Assembly: GCF_037975245.1 (NCBI RefSeq) | Contig: NC_092565.1 | Span: 10,097,499-10,161,498, forward strand | Source: Apostichopus japonicus | Lineage: Eukaryota; Echinodermata; Holothuroidea; Aspidochirotida; Stichopodidae | Reading direction: 5' to 3' | Length of the DNA: 64,000 nt | In this document: positions 38,764 to 51,026 of the stretch, piece after piece | Numbering within the stretch: the first letter of the stretch is position 1 | Layout of the letters: each line of letters starts with the position of its first letter | Notes under the pieces: model-generated | The model's input: the letters and a program-made list of their open reading frames with translations, nothing else | Database searches by the model: none | What the model was told of the DNA's origin: nothing | Translations under genes and position numbers: made by a program

Positions 38764-41700
38764 AGTAAGTCTTGGTGATAGGTCATGTGAATGTAGATTT
38801 GTCACCTTTTCTGTGAACTCTTCACGAAGTCGTTTACATCATTTATTCCAGGCCTTATATCCGCGGCATTTACAACGCACGTGAGATACTATACAAGGAA
38901 CATAGAAAATCTGTCTGTCTACAATCAATGGTTTGTGCATTCTCAAGAGACTTCGGAAGTAAGTAAATGACAAAAAGGCAACTGCGGGCATGCATATCAC
39001 TTCCATGATCTTCGTCATGAGAAGATGAATGCTGAAGGTGTAAATCGTAATGTACGTTGGCTAATACAAGAATGGCGGAGAAAATGACATCATGCACATC
39101 AGAAATAATTCCATTCACACAATTCTGTAGGGGAATAAAGCACATCTGTTTAAGATTAATATAAACACCGTAATATACTATATTATTATTTATTTTATAA
39201 GAAAGTAGAAACAAATTAAATTCTTTGCTATGGTATAAGTAGGGTATCACATATTATTGCCCTTTTATGTTGGGCTTATTATTATCGTGTATACGTTATT
39301 CTTGCTCAGTGAACAGTAAGAATTATATGCGCATGCATGCAACAAGCCTTATTTAAAAAAGTTCGGATGATGCCTGGATTAGCATGGGGCTTATAGGGAC
39401 GACTTGACAGGTACTGGTATGTTATTCAATTAAGGTAGGTTGCTTCTCTATTGAGATTCATGAGGTCTTTGATGGGTATCTTTAGTCATGGTTCATCTGC
39501 CGTTGAATACGTGCGTCGATTATTGGTCATTTCATGTAAATGTTATTACGACGAGTATGGAAAGATATGATTAGTGAGCAACAATTGTAATTTATTTATA
39601 ATTGTAAACATTTCGAAGCGTTTGTTTATTATATGATATCAAACTTTGACTGGCCACAGTATAATGACTGGGATATTAGATTGAAGTATAATGAAAGTTA
39701 ACAATTAGTTGGCATTTATCTTGCCGTTTTCAAGGGTGGCATAGTCGGGGGATACAAGGGCACGTCCCAACAAGTTTTGTGTAAAGACTCAAAAGCGCGC
39801 CCTTTGAAAATTAGAAGTGTCCTGTTTGTTAATGGAAGGACACCCTTTGTACATTTTGTTGAAAAATTGAGATAAATATAAATAGAACCGTTTTCTTGAA
39901 AAAGTGGAATACTCTATGTACACAAATGCACCATTGATCCAACCAAATGATCCATTTTGTCGGGAGGATTTGACGTAATTTCGTTATTTCCCCTCAAATT
40001 AAAGTCACGTGTCTTACTGAACCCCTGTCCGCCAGATTCTACGTTCTCTGCGTGTTTTTGTTTTGAATTATTTATAAAATGTACCACAAGAGAAATACGT
40101 ATTATCAAATCAAAACAAACTAAACAGGTTAATAAAAAATATGTAAATATTCATTTTTTCGGAAAACGATATCGCATATTGGACTAAATAAGAAATTAAC
40201 CAAGCAAAGTACTTAAAATTTCGTGAAATTTAAATCTAAATATTGTTATAGCTCTTCCTTCATATAAAAAAAGCAAAAGAATGCTCAAAATGTGGACAAT
40301 CTGAAATAAATGATGTCCGGTTATAATTTACTTAATATTAATAGAAATATTTATTTAATCATGTTTTCATGCTTGTAAGATGTGGCAAAGGGTCAGCTTA
40401 TGTAATTTATAGAAAGAAATGAAAGGTTTCAGAAAGATTGCTTCAACTTTCTGCTGTACTATTAGAAAGAGTCTTTGCCCTCTTAGAATCTTAAACACAA
40501 ATCTAACAGTGCGATCTTTAACGAATCTTCTCTTTTATGTAATAATAAACCGTTGCCCCGAGAGAACCTTCCTCTTTTTGAGACTTAATCAGAAACAATA
40601 TCTGAAAATGGAATCGATCCTTGTATTATATCCAAAAGCAAGGCAGATATATGTTGCAAGTATCTTGACGAAAGATCTACTTTACGATTTGAGAAGATGT
40701 GAAAACAAGACAGAAAAAGACAACTCTGAAGACAAAGGTGATCTGATTTCTTTAACTTAAAGCAAGTAATTTAGGATCAATTTGTCTTTCTTTCTAAACC
40801 CCCCCCCCCTCCTATGTTTATTGTGTTTGGTAGCCTGAAGAGAATTCGATCTCTTTGCAACAAGTGCTTTTAATTCATGTGTCAAGTTTCGTGTCAACCA
40901 CCTTGCATATATAGGGCTATATGTCAACCACCATGCATAGGGCTATTATATATAGAGGAAAAAAAGTGATTGCAGCAGTATGCTAGAAGAATAAACGCGT
41001 TTGTGTATATACCTTAGAGATCGCGCCAAAATGCTGGAAGAATAAACTCTATCGTCTGCTGTGCTGTAAATGTCTATGCTTATGCGTTATAGATACCGCA
41101 TGATCCCGAGTCTATAAAACAAACATTAAATGCCCGTTACCATTACTTGTGTTTCTTCGGTTATTTTTAAACTACGGTAATAACAGCTATCAGACATTTT
41201 ATCGCATATTGCCTTCACGGCGAGAACACTTCAGCATTTCCTACCCACGTTCTAAACGAATGTGTAATGATTCCAACTTCCGGTCTTCGTTTGCTGGCAA
41301 ACATGGCCGCCAGAAGACTCGTATAAATGAGAACAGGTAATCTACGCAGGAAGTCTCCACTCATGAGAGTTTGCTTCGAGGCTCCTTAATATGAATTAAG
41401 ACATAAAATATAAAGAAGAGATGTTAGGCGGAGGAAGGAGGGGACAAGGGGAAGCGGGGGGGGGGGTGGAGAGAAAAGGGTTAGAGGGAGGGGAAATAAT
41501 CTTAACTTGATAAAGGGGGAACATAGAGATTAGCTAGTGAAAGGGGAGGAGGGGGCAAATGAAAAGTTGCTCGCCATGTGGTTGTGACTAGATAGAAATT
41601 ATCGGAATGATCGGAAAATCCGTTCTCTAAAAAGTTTACAGTTTTCACAGCCAAAACATGCAGTATTTCAATCTCTGATTATCGTTTCAGTAAAGAATTG

Positions 41701-41764
41701 AATGGAGAAGAAGAATTGTAAATCACTTCCATTCGAAAGAATTTGGGGTAACATGATGGTGACG
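38764..41764. other. Intergenic DNA, no recognised gene
   Basis: Frames at 38870-39250 (minus), 39957-40187, 40419-40760 and 41149-41340 show no domain. Small duplications occur at 40895-40965 (GTCAACCACC...GGGCTAT, twice) and 40980-41050 (GAAGAATAAAC, twice). A G-rich purine tract runs from 41431 to 41498, including G11 at 41456. Confidence 0.5.
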
Positions 41765-42200
41765 CTACTTTAACTACTACTTCTATTACAAGTACCACTA
41801 CAAGTACCACATCAAGTACTACTACCACGAGAAGTAACGCTACCACTATCTCTTCCACTACAAGTAACACTACCACCACTATCATTATCACTACGACTAC
41901 CACTTTCACTGCCACTACAAGTACCACTGACACAACCATTACATGTATCACTGCCACTACACTACAAGAACAACTTCAACTACTACCACCACCACCTCCA
42001 CTACGACTACCATACAAATGCCACTACCAATACAAGTACTACTACCATTACATGCAAGACTGCCACTACAAGTTCCACAACCGCTACCACTACCATCCCT
42101 ACTAAAACTACCACTACTAACACAACTACCACTACTGTCACTACCACCACCACAACTACTACTACCACTACTAATATTACTACTACTACTAATACTACCT

Positions 42201-42238
<38 letters not shown>

Positions 42239-42239
42239 C

Positions 42240-42278
<39 letters not shown>

Positions 42279-42292
42279 TTACTACTACTACT

Positions 42293-42329
<37 letters not shown>

Positions 42330-42515
42330 ATTTACCACTACTACTACCACTACCACTACTACTACTGCCACTACGACTACGACTACCACTGCTACCACTA
42401 CCACTACTACTACTGCCACTACGACTACGACTACCACTGCTACCACTACCACTACTACTACGACTACTAGTACTACTACTGCTTCCACTTCTACTAGTAC
42501 TATTACTTCTGCCAC
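41765..42515 (+). repeat. ACT/ACC trinucleotide array
   Basis: About 750 bases of (ACT)n mixed with ACC, ACG and AGT triplets, purest between about 42180 and 42340. Because the period is three, every frame stays open on both strands, giving Leu/Pro/Tyr-rich, Val-rich and Ser/Gly-rich phantom proteins up to 175 codons. These are not genes. Confidence 0.97.
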
Positions 42516-42924
42516 TACTCATGGATTTTCAAACGTCGACAGTCGGTTTGGCAGAAAATTATTTAGTATTTTCAAAGATAAGACTAAAAGGGGAAGATGA
42601 TAATAAAGTGACCCTTTCTGTTAGCCTCATAAATGTCCTAGGGTATGATTGCTTTCTTTAGATGCTTTACCCTTGAGAATAAAATACTTGAGATGGATTC
42701 CTAAATTTTTGCCTGAGATTACGTTTGGCCAATCAAAGGTGTATTTACAGGGAGGGAATATTAAAACAATCATTAACAATCGATGAAACCAAAACTATAA
42801 AAGCATTTATGACTGATTTTGTTTTGTTTCTTAGGATAATAATTGGTAATACTTTTCACTTGGACTTTTTTTGTGTGTGTTAATTTCATTAGAAACCTCC
42901 TTTGTTATTTCAGTTATACAAATC

Positions 42925-43076
42925 AGCGTCCATAGCCTAGTGGTTATGGTGTCCGCATATAAAGCGGGAGGCCCCGGTTCGAATCCCGGTGGAGTCTGGA
43001 AGTTTTTCACTGTTCTTGATTTTCCAACTCATTAAGATTTCAATATATATATATTTATATATGTATATATATATAT
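42925..43076 (+). mobile_element. Family A tRNA-derived SINE, plus strand
   Basis: The best-preserved tRNA-like head in the window: CATAGCCTAGTGGTTATGG (A box), GCATATAAAGCGGGAGG, then GGTTCGAATCCCGGTGG (B box). The body follows: TTTTTCACTGTTCTTGATTT, TCCAACTCATTAAGATTTC and a TA-rich tail. A real tRNA is unlikely because there is no matching 3' acceptor strand and the body continues as in the other copies. Confidence 0.9.
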
Positions 43077-46000
43077 CCCGATAAAAGGCACTTTCACGGT
43101 ACCTCTGATAAAGTAAATTGGTAACATTATAACGACAAAAAGAAGAGTCAAATTACACCTTCAGAGAGCGGAATGTTATTAAAACTCTGACCATAGTCAT
43201 CGCGAAAACGTGAAAATATGATTCCCCCCCCCCCCCTTATCTGTAAGATGGCATTTATTGACTTTAAAATATGAACTTTTCAACTCTTTACGATGTAAGT
43301 GGCGATCAATTTTAGCTGAACTTCACTCTTCCTTAAAATTCAAATTTAGACCTTGAAGGACGTCTTCGTTATTACTGGTTAAATAAAGAAATCACCTTGC
43401 TAATTACCCCCCCCCCCCCTCAATGAATAATTCAACAATTTTTTATTAAATAGTTAAGGCACTTTGGGTTACGTGTAATAATGCAATACATTGTGGTAAT
43501 CTTTTTAATTTTGTGTTCGATTTAGCTAAAAATGTATTTTCATAAGTCGATAATTTATGTGCATATACTCGATTACAAATGTCATCATCAGTTCACTTTT
43601 ACTACAGGAGATGTACTTAAAACCTAAAAAATAGTTAGAATTATTATTAAAGCTAATCTAGCTTTTAGAGCAGCTTTTAACGCTTGGTCGACAAATTAGC
43701 AATTCGTATTATGCAAAATTAAACACTGATAAAGTTAAAAAGAACATTATCTTATAAAGTTAATCACCAAATTAAAGTAAATGTATAAGTTCTTAATGAT
43801 GCTGGTCTATTCTCGATATTTCGTCGCCATGCAAATATGAGACTTTCTTCGAAATATCGACCTCAGAATTTGAAAATGAAACTAATGGAGTTGAATGTTA
43901 TCCACGGAAGTTCTGTTGTTTATGTGAAGTTAAAAGAACATGTTTTTGGTGGGTTATTATAAATTATAATACAATGGACTAATATTAAAGATAAGGCTTT
44001 TACTGCAGGGAGCCTGACGTCATCATTAATTTGAGCCTTTATTCCAACTGTCTAGAGAATTCACATGTTTAAGGTGAATTTTTTTTTGAAAACCGAAATA
44101 GCTACAGACACATATACTACCCTAATTTATTAATTGTCGTAAATCATATTTGTGGCGTGTACTTTGCACAAGTTGAAAATAATCTACTACAAACTGTTGA
44201 AACAAAATTTAAGTGTGAGAGTCACGAAAGGGTTTAACCTCGGAGCAGTTTTACTTAGAAAGTTTCGGTTGACGAAAGGCATGCAGTGACAATTGCAAGT
44301 TTTTTATTCAACTCGTTACAGGAAAAGATGTTTCTGTCACACGCTATACTTACTAATGCATCAATACCGTTGATCTATTTGACGTCTCACGGTCTTATGC
44401 AGTCAATCTTTCCAATTGCTGCACAATATAGAATATAATTAGAATTTTAATAAACATTAAAAGATAAAATGTTATTTGAGTTTTTCCAAGTATAAGTTTG
44501 CCTTAACTAATGTATTTTCTTAGGTATTCAAGGACAGTTTTACAGAAATGAACCAAACCATATATATATATATGCCGGGGACTGGCGTCCCTTGCCTTGC
44601 ACAGCCCGAAAAATGACGTCGAGAAATGACTTACTCCGCCCTTAGGTAAAAAAGAAACTTTTTCAATGGCATTACAGCTTAATAGGTTTCTCTGTATAAA
44701 GCATTAGTTGGACATTAATTAATTCATTGTTGTTATTTATACAGTACTCTTAAAACTGATAAGTTGTTTTAAAAGTTGTTTGAAAGAAGTTTCGGTAACT
44801 CTTGCATCCCTTCAAAGATACCCCCTAATCCTAATTTCATATTTTTTTCTCGTTGTTGTCACCGGGAGGAAAAGATGACTTCTCAGTGTAGGAGCTTCGA
44901 TATAGCAAAAAAAAAAAACTCTCAAAACATTAAAAAATCTACAGGCTGAATGTAGCAGCAAATAGGGTAAAACATTATCGTCCAATTCTAACAATCTCTT
45001 CGTCTCTATTATTATCAATCTCTTTATATTTATTTAAAGCGTGATCTACCCACATATTTGGTACCCAAATTCCAATTACGAGGGTACATCGGAAGGAACC
45101 AGGCGTGCTGGTAAAAAACTGCGAGTTTGAAGAAGAAAGACAAATAAGAAAAAGAAGAACAACAGCTCAACATCTCATCTGTCTAACGATGTTTATTTAA
45201 TTTATACAACTTGTCGACCAACTCACAATCCCGTCACGCATTTTACATACTTTATTATTTTATTTCTTATGGACCAACACGAGAATAGTTGCACTAATAA
45301 CTTAACGTTACAGATATGTTGTGGGTCACAGGCGTTACCCATTTTATAGGCTAAGAACTCCCCCGCCCGGAAACCAGATACCTAGCTTGGGATCTCGTAA
45401 AAAAATGGCATAACTTACTGTAGTTAATTATATCTTAGTGTAACACACTATTAAGTTAAGTGGCTTTTTAACATTATTAATTATAGACATTACGATTTCT
45501 CATAATACTCTTGGTTACGCCACTAAATCCGTCATAGTTCTGTATCGTATATCAGAGAGCTGAAAGAAAAGCTATGTGCATGCAGTTAATCAAAGAAAAC
45601 CTATCGAAAATCACTTTTCCTCGTGTGAATTGCATATTGAACCATTAATCAAATGAATTCCGCCATATGTGAAAATAAATCTAAGTCTTCTTTTAAATGC
45701 CCGTCTATAATAGCTATACAAAATCAGACTTTAAATCTTGGTAAATTTGTAGTTATTTTAACCTTTTTATCTTATGTTTTGCACTGATAATTAAAAGTAA
45801 GCCAATGACGTAAGTTGCGACCATTAAAACAATAAAACAATATTGTCTTTCTAATATCGATGAGACTCAAACCTCCCGTGATATATACACTGGGTAACCG
45901 GTTGTTCATCGACTTGGCGACAATTTACATGGATTATTCCCATCGGAATTTTCTTTAAACCCGTTGCTTCAAAAATTGTCAACACGCGTATGCAGAACGC

Positions 46001-46822
46001 ACATTACGAGAGTTAAAAAAACACAATATTCTAAGAATATATTTCATAATTATCTTTATGATATTCGCACTACGAAGCATTACCGGGGAATGTTGTCGCC
46101 AATATTTGACCAAAATATTCTAAAATTCTACATCAGTTCTCTTCTCTCTCTATAGATATATATTTATAAATTATACTACATTTCTCTGACGTACAATACA
46201 TGGGAATTGCATCTTTCATATAAAGGATATATGGACTAAAATACGTTACAGGGTCAGCTCACCAAAGAAAACCATGAAATATATGAGGCGACAGGCGGAC
46301 TGCATCGAAGGGGGGAAAAAACATCATGTTGCAACGTCGAATCTCTTTAGGTTATCAATTCAACACATGTGACAGGAAAAATATATAGAAGGAAAAAGAC
46401 AAGAAGAAGAAATGGCACAAGATCCGATAAGTGGGGCGACAATGACATCGCAAAAGAAAAAAAAAGAGAGAAAAAAATGGAATCATATTACGAAACGTAA
46501 TGTACATCGTTTCCCCTATAGATGTAGGCCTATATCAATATAAAACAATATTTGTGTTATGACTGCTTGACATGTAGAACACATTTTATAGATGGTAGTC
46601 GTGGCGACATCATTCGTCGTGACTAAACCTTGTATAAAAGAAAATTTAGCATCCCCCTACCCCCAGAACTGGATCATTACTTCAATTCGCTTGTTTTAAA
46701 TGATTTACATTGGCAAGTATAGCGTCAAGAGCCAACTCAGGTCATGGGTGCAGCAATCGTGTTACCAGACTACCGTGTTGAAGTCTTCTCTTTTTCCTTG
46801 ATTTTATATATCATGAAACTGA

Positions 46823-46823
<1 letters not shown>
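43077..46823. other. AT-rich intergenic DNA, no recognised gene
   Basis: C13 tracts lie at 43224 and 43407. An 11-bp inverted repeat (TCGATATTTCG at 43813, CGAAATATCGA at 43850) encloses an octamer-like ATGCAAAT, but this is near chance expectation. Frames are short and unconserved. Confidence 0.5.

Positions 46824-46884
<61 letters not shown>
46824..46884. repeat. TA microsatellite
   Basis: An uninterrupted TA array of about 60 bases. Confidence 0.97.
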
Positions 46885-46885
<1 letters not shown>

Positions 46886-47222
46886 TTTTCTAACGCTTTG
46901 TATGAAGCAGTACATTTTTTATTGCAAATTGATAAACATGAAGCCCGCAGTAAATGAGTTTTATCATAAATTTAAATTCGTTATTAAAAAACATTAGAAA
47001 ATTCGAATGAAAAAGAAAGTTAATATTATTGATCTGAAACAGGCTTTTGCCTCTTGTTCAAGTCTATTTACAGATTATTTTGTTCAGTAGTCAGCTGTGA
47101 CTCTGCATGGCATTGTATTGTATTTTGTATATAGTTGTTTTCATCGGGATATCACACACATTGCTTTAATTACATGCAGGGTATCGTAGCGTTATCAGTT
47201 TCAGAACAAGAACTGAGATGTA

Positions 47223-47497
47223 ATACAAAGGAGAAAAGAAGAAAAAGAAAAAAAAAACAAAGAACTAGAAAAAAGAACAAAAATAGAACAAAACAGAAAA
47301 GAAAAAAATACTAGAAAGAAGAAATTGAGAAAAAAAGAAAAAAAAAGAGAGAAAATAGAAAAAGACAAAGACCAAGACAAAACAATGAAAAGACAAAGAC
47401 AACGAAAAAAGAAAACAATACAAAAGAAAAAACAAAGCAGAAGAAAGGAAAACCAAAACAAAAGAAACAGCAAAACAAAAACACTGAACGAAAAACA
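47223..47497 (+). repeat. A/G-rich, T-poor strand-asymmetric tract
   Basis: About 275 bases of AAAGAA, GACAAA and GAAAACA words with hardly any T on this strand. The Lys/Arg-rich frame (plus) and Phe/Leu/Ser-rich frames (minus) are composition artefacts. Confidence 0.85.
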
Positions 47498-49362
47498 AAA
47501 GTCGTCATATCTTAATGTTCTTTTTCTTAATGACTATCAGCGTGTTATACGATACATGTCTTATGCATATACAGCCAAATGTGACTACATTAAATATTGC
47601 GATGACAAATATGCAAGAAAAAGTGAAAACTTAAACAAATCAATATAACACATATCTTTAAAACCACCGACTTTACCTAAAACCCAAAGGAACATTTTGC
47701 TATTTAAGGTATAAAATAAGTAAAATCTGGGCGAAGTATTAAAAAAATTTTGTTGGTAATTCCGCCAGGGAAATCATAAAAGCATTACTACTAGTAGTTA
47801 CATCAACCAAATCAAAATATTGCTTTGATAGACTTTTATTGATTTAATCTTTCCGCGCTGTATTGTCGCTTGTATCGTCTTCGCCTTCTCTTTCTGGCAT
47901 TCTTGAATTTGTCTCTTTCTATCATGGAATGCACGCTTCGTATTTCAATAACCAAAAAACGCGGGATTTTTTTCTTTCTTGTTATCTTCATTTTTTGCCC
48001 TTCTTTTTCTTCGTTAAGTGTTCAAGCGTTGATTTATTTATTTTGGTTGCATTTGACCTAGTTTTATTTAAGCAGTGAACCCTACGGTAAAAATAATCGA
48101 TTCTTAAAAGACAAAAATCGATGTAAATATTTGAGATGTTTTTCTTTTGCATTTTAATAAGGAAGATTACAACCAATGAAATGAATCTCTTTCACGAGGT
48201 TTAATGAAATGTAAAAGTTGTCAATATTATACGAAGAAAATTTACTTAGCAATTACGCCGTGTTATTATTGTAAAATGAGTTATCGATTATCAAATCGTA
48301 GTAAACGTGGAAGGTTAACTGAAAACTCGCGTGATACACATGCCGACGTGCAGGTATATAGCCACTACATATATTTTACACTTTATATATAACTGTTAAT
48401 CAGTCGATAAAATCCCGTCCACACATTACAAAATTACTGACAACAAAACATGTAAAAACATGAGGTATTCTCCATATACACGTGTAAATCTTAATAACAA
48501 TACAACAAATTTGTAGGTAGAATAATAACGTTTTAATAGTATTTATATATTTTTTTAAAGGAAAGTCACCATTGACAGAGACCCCGGGAACGAAATAAAC
48601 TCGCAAAGAAATATCTGAAGGAAATGTTCTTGTTGGTGAAGGATATGAAGTAGGAGTTGTATCATTTGTTTATGGAAAGGCACGTTCTATATAACATATA
48701 TCCTATACGATTTAAGCACAACTTTGATAATAAGATGGACACACGTAACCAGAAATACATATCAGAGATAAGACGTGTGTTTGCAGATGTTACTTATATT
48801 CCTACAACACTCTTGTATATTATGAATGCATGCGTTATTTAAAGTGCATTTATACAGTGTTTGTTTCAGCATTTATTTCGAATGTTTTGGAATATGGATA
48901 TCTGTATATGCAGGTATTCATATCATTGTGTGACATTTTTTTTTTGCTTTTTTAATTAAAATGTGATTATAATCACGGCCAAAATCGAGCCAATTTGAAC
49001 TGTAAATAATCCTCTAGCGATCAGGATCGGGATTATATATGAGATGACGCAATAACATACAAGATGACAAAAATGAGTGCGCCCTTTAAGTATCTTTAAG
49101 CAAACAGGAGACATTAAGTTTCTTCTTATTTAAAATGAAAGTTGAATACACAAAGTAACGGAACATGCTTCTATGAGATGTTAGTCATAACGAATCATAT
49201 CGATAATTTGGCAAACATTAGAGAAACGAAAACATGTGTATGTTAGCAAACCGAAAAGGAGAAGTTTATAACTTGGCATAACTAGCCAACATGAACTGCG
49301 TATATATATATGTGTGTGTGTCGAAGTTGCGCGTCAGATGAAGTATATAAAACCTCAAACAT
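47498..49362. other. AT-rich intergenic DNA, no recognised gene
   Basis: Several frames of 60 to 70 codons (47863-48078, 48204-48392, 48657-48842) lack known domains. No repeats stand out. Confidence 0.5.
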
Positions 49363-49606
49363 GTATAGTCAGTATTGCGAAGTTCGGAACACTGCGAAGT
49401 TCGGACACCCCTAAGAAATACACGATTTCACCATGGCAACCTACATCAAGAGCCAATTTCACGAAAAACTACGAAGCTACAATTATTTTCTCTCCAAAAT
49501 GACCCTTGTGCAAGCAAGTAGTTACATATTTGTCAATAAAAGGAAGTTATAGTTTTGGGGTGTTTTAAGGCTTAGGTGTCCGAACTTCGCAGTGTCCATG
49601 CTATAC
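49363..49606. mobile_element. Small inverted-repeat element (MITE candidate), 244 bp
   Basis: CACTGCGAAGTTCGGACACC (49390-49409) is matched exactly in reverse complement at 49575-49594. The homology extends inward (CCCTAAG/CTTAGG) and outward to GTATAG (49363) and CTATAC (49606). The left arm carries an extra direct copy of GCGAAGTTCGG at 49377. The interior has no coding capacity. Length and structure suit a non-autonomous DNA transposon. The TATA-type ends would allow a TA target duplication as in Tc1/mariner elements, but the exact ends are uncertain. Confidence 0.7.
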
Positions 49607-50182
49607 TAACCTTTATGGCACATATCGTGCCAGGCACTTTAGAAAATGAAGGAAAGATAACGATTTTTGAATGAGTACTTTGCTTGACTTCATAACCGAA
49701 CTTCTATAACCGTTACAGATATAAATTTTTTTCAAATTGTTAATTTCCTTTAAAAAAATGTCAGCTTTATGATGTTGATTGGTTCCAGTTCTAGTCTACG
49801 AAGTCTGAAATTGAGAACAATTATAAATGAGATACAGTCAAATGAAGGATACATTAGTTTTGCATATTGAGACATTTTCATGAATGCTTTAACCCATTTA
49901 TCGAAATTATACAGTACAATTTAACGCATGCGTGATTTGAAAGACATTTTACCTTGCCGAAGCGTTTTAACTTAAAACCTTTTCAAGAACAACCCCCCCC
50001 CCACCCCCTCACAGTATTTGAAAGCCCCATCTATACAAATAACTTGTCTTTAATTCAAGATATAGCTGCTAGAATGTAACGTTCGAATACGCTCGTTTAG
50101 AAAAAAATTGGCTCCTAAGGCCTCACCACAATACACAGTAAGCCGCCATTGATTACGTAATACGCTTAAAATTCCATATTGA

Positions 50183-50190
50183 TGACGTCA
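50183..50190. promoter_or_regulatory. CRE palindrome in left TIR (partner at 50937-50944)
   Basis: TGACGTCA, the full cAMP-response element recognised by CREB/ATF factors, is present and intact in both arms of the transposon. Conservation in both arms may reflect shared ancestry alone. Confidence 0.5.
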
Positions 50191-50314
50191 TGTAGGAATT
50201 ACTCAATCGAGCAATAGCGCTTTCTCCGTACAAACGCTGTACTAAAGCATAATCAGTAAACAACAATTTTGTTAAAATTTCTGAACTAAAACGAAAGAAA
50301 TCAAAGAAGGTTCA

Positions 50315-50626
50315 ATGGCAGGGTCGCAGCCTAATGATTTTGATCAAATATTTACAGCAGAGGAATTACAGGTAAGGGAAAACGTAAGAGTAAATAGGGA
50401 AGAAGATGATGGTGTGGCAATTCAACTGTGCGATATTGCATACGGAGGTAGAGTGTGGTTGTTGCCACGAAGTGGATAATTTTGCGAAGCTTCTTTCATT
50501 CCAATAGTCAATACAGACTTTGAAACCATTTGCCAAAATAAAGCGGTACTACGAGCTACCTTAGTGATGAGGAACGATATCTGTGGCCACGCAAGGTACA
50601 TCCCATTTGAATTGGACATGAAGTAA
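50315..50626 (+). pseudogene. P2X7-intracellular-domain-like frame with in-frame stop
   Basis: One continuous frame runs from ATG 50315 to TAA 50626, interrupted once by TAA at 50477-50479. The first 54 codons begin MAGSQPNDFDQIFTAEELQ. The part after the stop includes FCEASFIPIVNTDFETICQN and KAVLRATLVMRND. The acidic N-terminus with an FTAEEL segment, a decayed cysteine-rich middle (C..GGRVW, then FCEA) and the FETICQNKAVLRATLV block resemble the N-terminal half of invertebrate proteins with the P2X purinoceptor 7 intracellular (zinc-binding) domain. The usual AYRQF-type C-terminal block is missing. It lies wholly within the 942-bp inverted-repeat element, as captured or ancestral cargo. 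Possible donors at 50372 (CAGgtaagg) and 50623 (gtaagc) mean a spliced reading is not excluded. The family call is from memory. Confidence 0.5.
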
Positions 50627-51026
50627 GCCTAAGTCTTGCATGCTGTATGCTTAACCTAACAGTCAGCATCTACATTGTTACTTTAGCGTACCCTAGGCCT
50701 AGCTTCAATGTGCTTGTTTAGCGTAGCCTAGGCCTTCTTTTTAACGAAAATTTTAAGAAGAGAGAACTATTGGTTTTCTTCGTAACTATGGGTTTCTCGT
50801 TAGTATTTTAAACTGCGTCGGGCTTATAGGAAATTGAAAGCCTTTTGAAGTTATAGCCCTAGCAACAATAGCTGAACATTTTCCACGGGGAGTTTACCAC
50901 ACGGAAAATGACTTTGTTACGAGAGTTTTCCCTCTCTGACGTCATTAAGCGCATTACGTAATCAATGGCGGCTTACTGTGTACTGTGATGATGCCTTAGG
51001 AGCCAATTTTCAAAGCGAGCGTATTC

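Larger units (their letters stand above)
50085..51026. mobile_element. Non-autonomous DNA transposon with long TIRs, 942 bp
   Basis: The left arm (50085-50190) and right arm (50937-51026) are reverse complements over about 90 bases with few mismatches. Shared blocks include GAATACGCTCG, TTGGCTCCTAAGG, CACAGTAAGCCGCCATTGAT and TACGTAAT. The left arm has a roughly 14-base insertion (around ATTCCATATT). Both arms end inside with a perfect TGACGTCA palindrome. The interior carries a broken P2X7-intracellular-domain-like frame rather than a transposase. No clear target duplication was found at the ends, so the superfamily is undetermined. Confidence 0.85.

Noticed and set aside
41679-42522. Frames of 92-175 codons on both strands rich in Leu/Pro/Tyr, Val or Ser/Gly
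   Set aside because: They are readings of the ACT/ACC trinucleotide array, which stays open in every frame; there is no start context, domain or codon signal.
42925-43000. Possible functional tRNA gene
   Set aside because: A and B boxes are present but there is no pairing acceptor stem, and the sequence continues into the same body as other SINE copies.
43813-43860. Stem-loop TCGATATTTCG/CGAAATATCGA as a structured RNA
   Set aside because: Only 11 AT-rich pairs with a 26-base loop, near chance expectation, and no supporting context.
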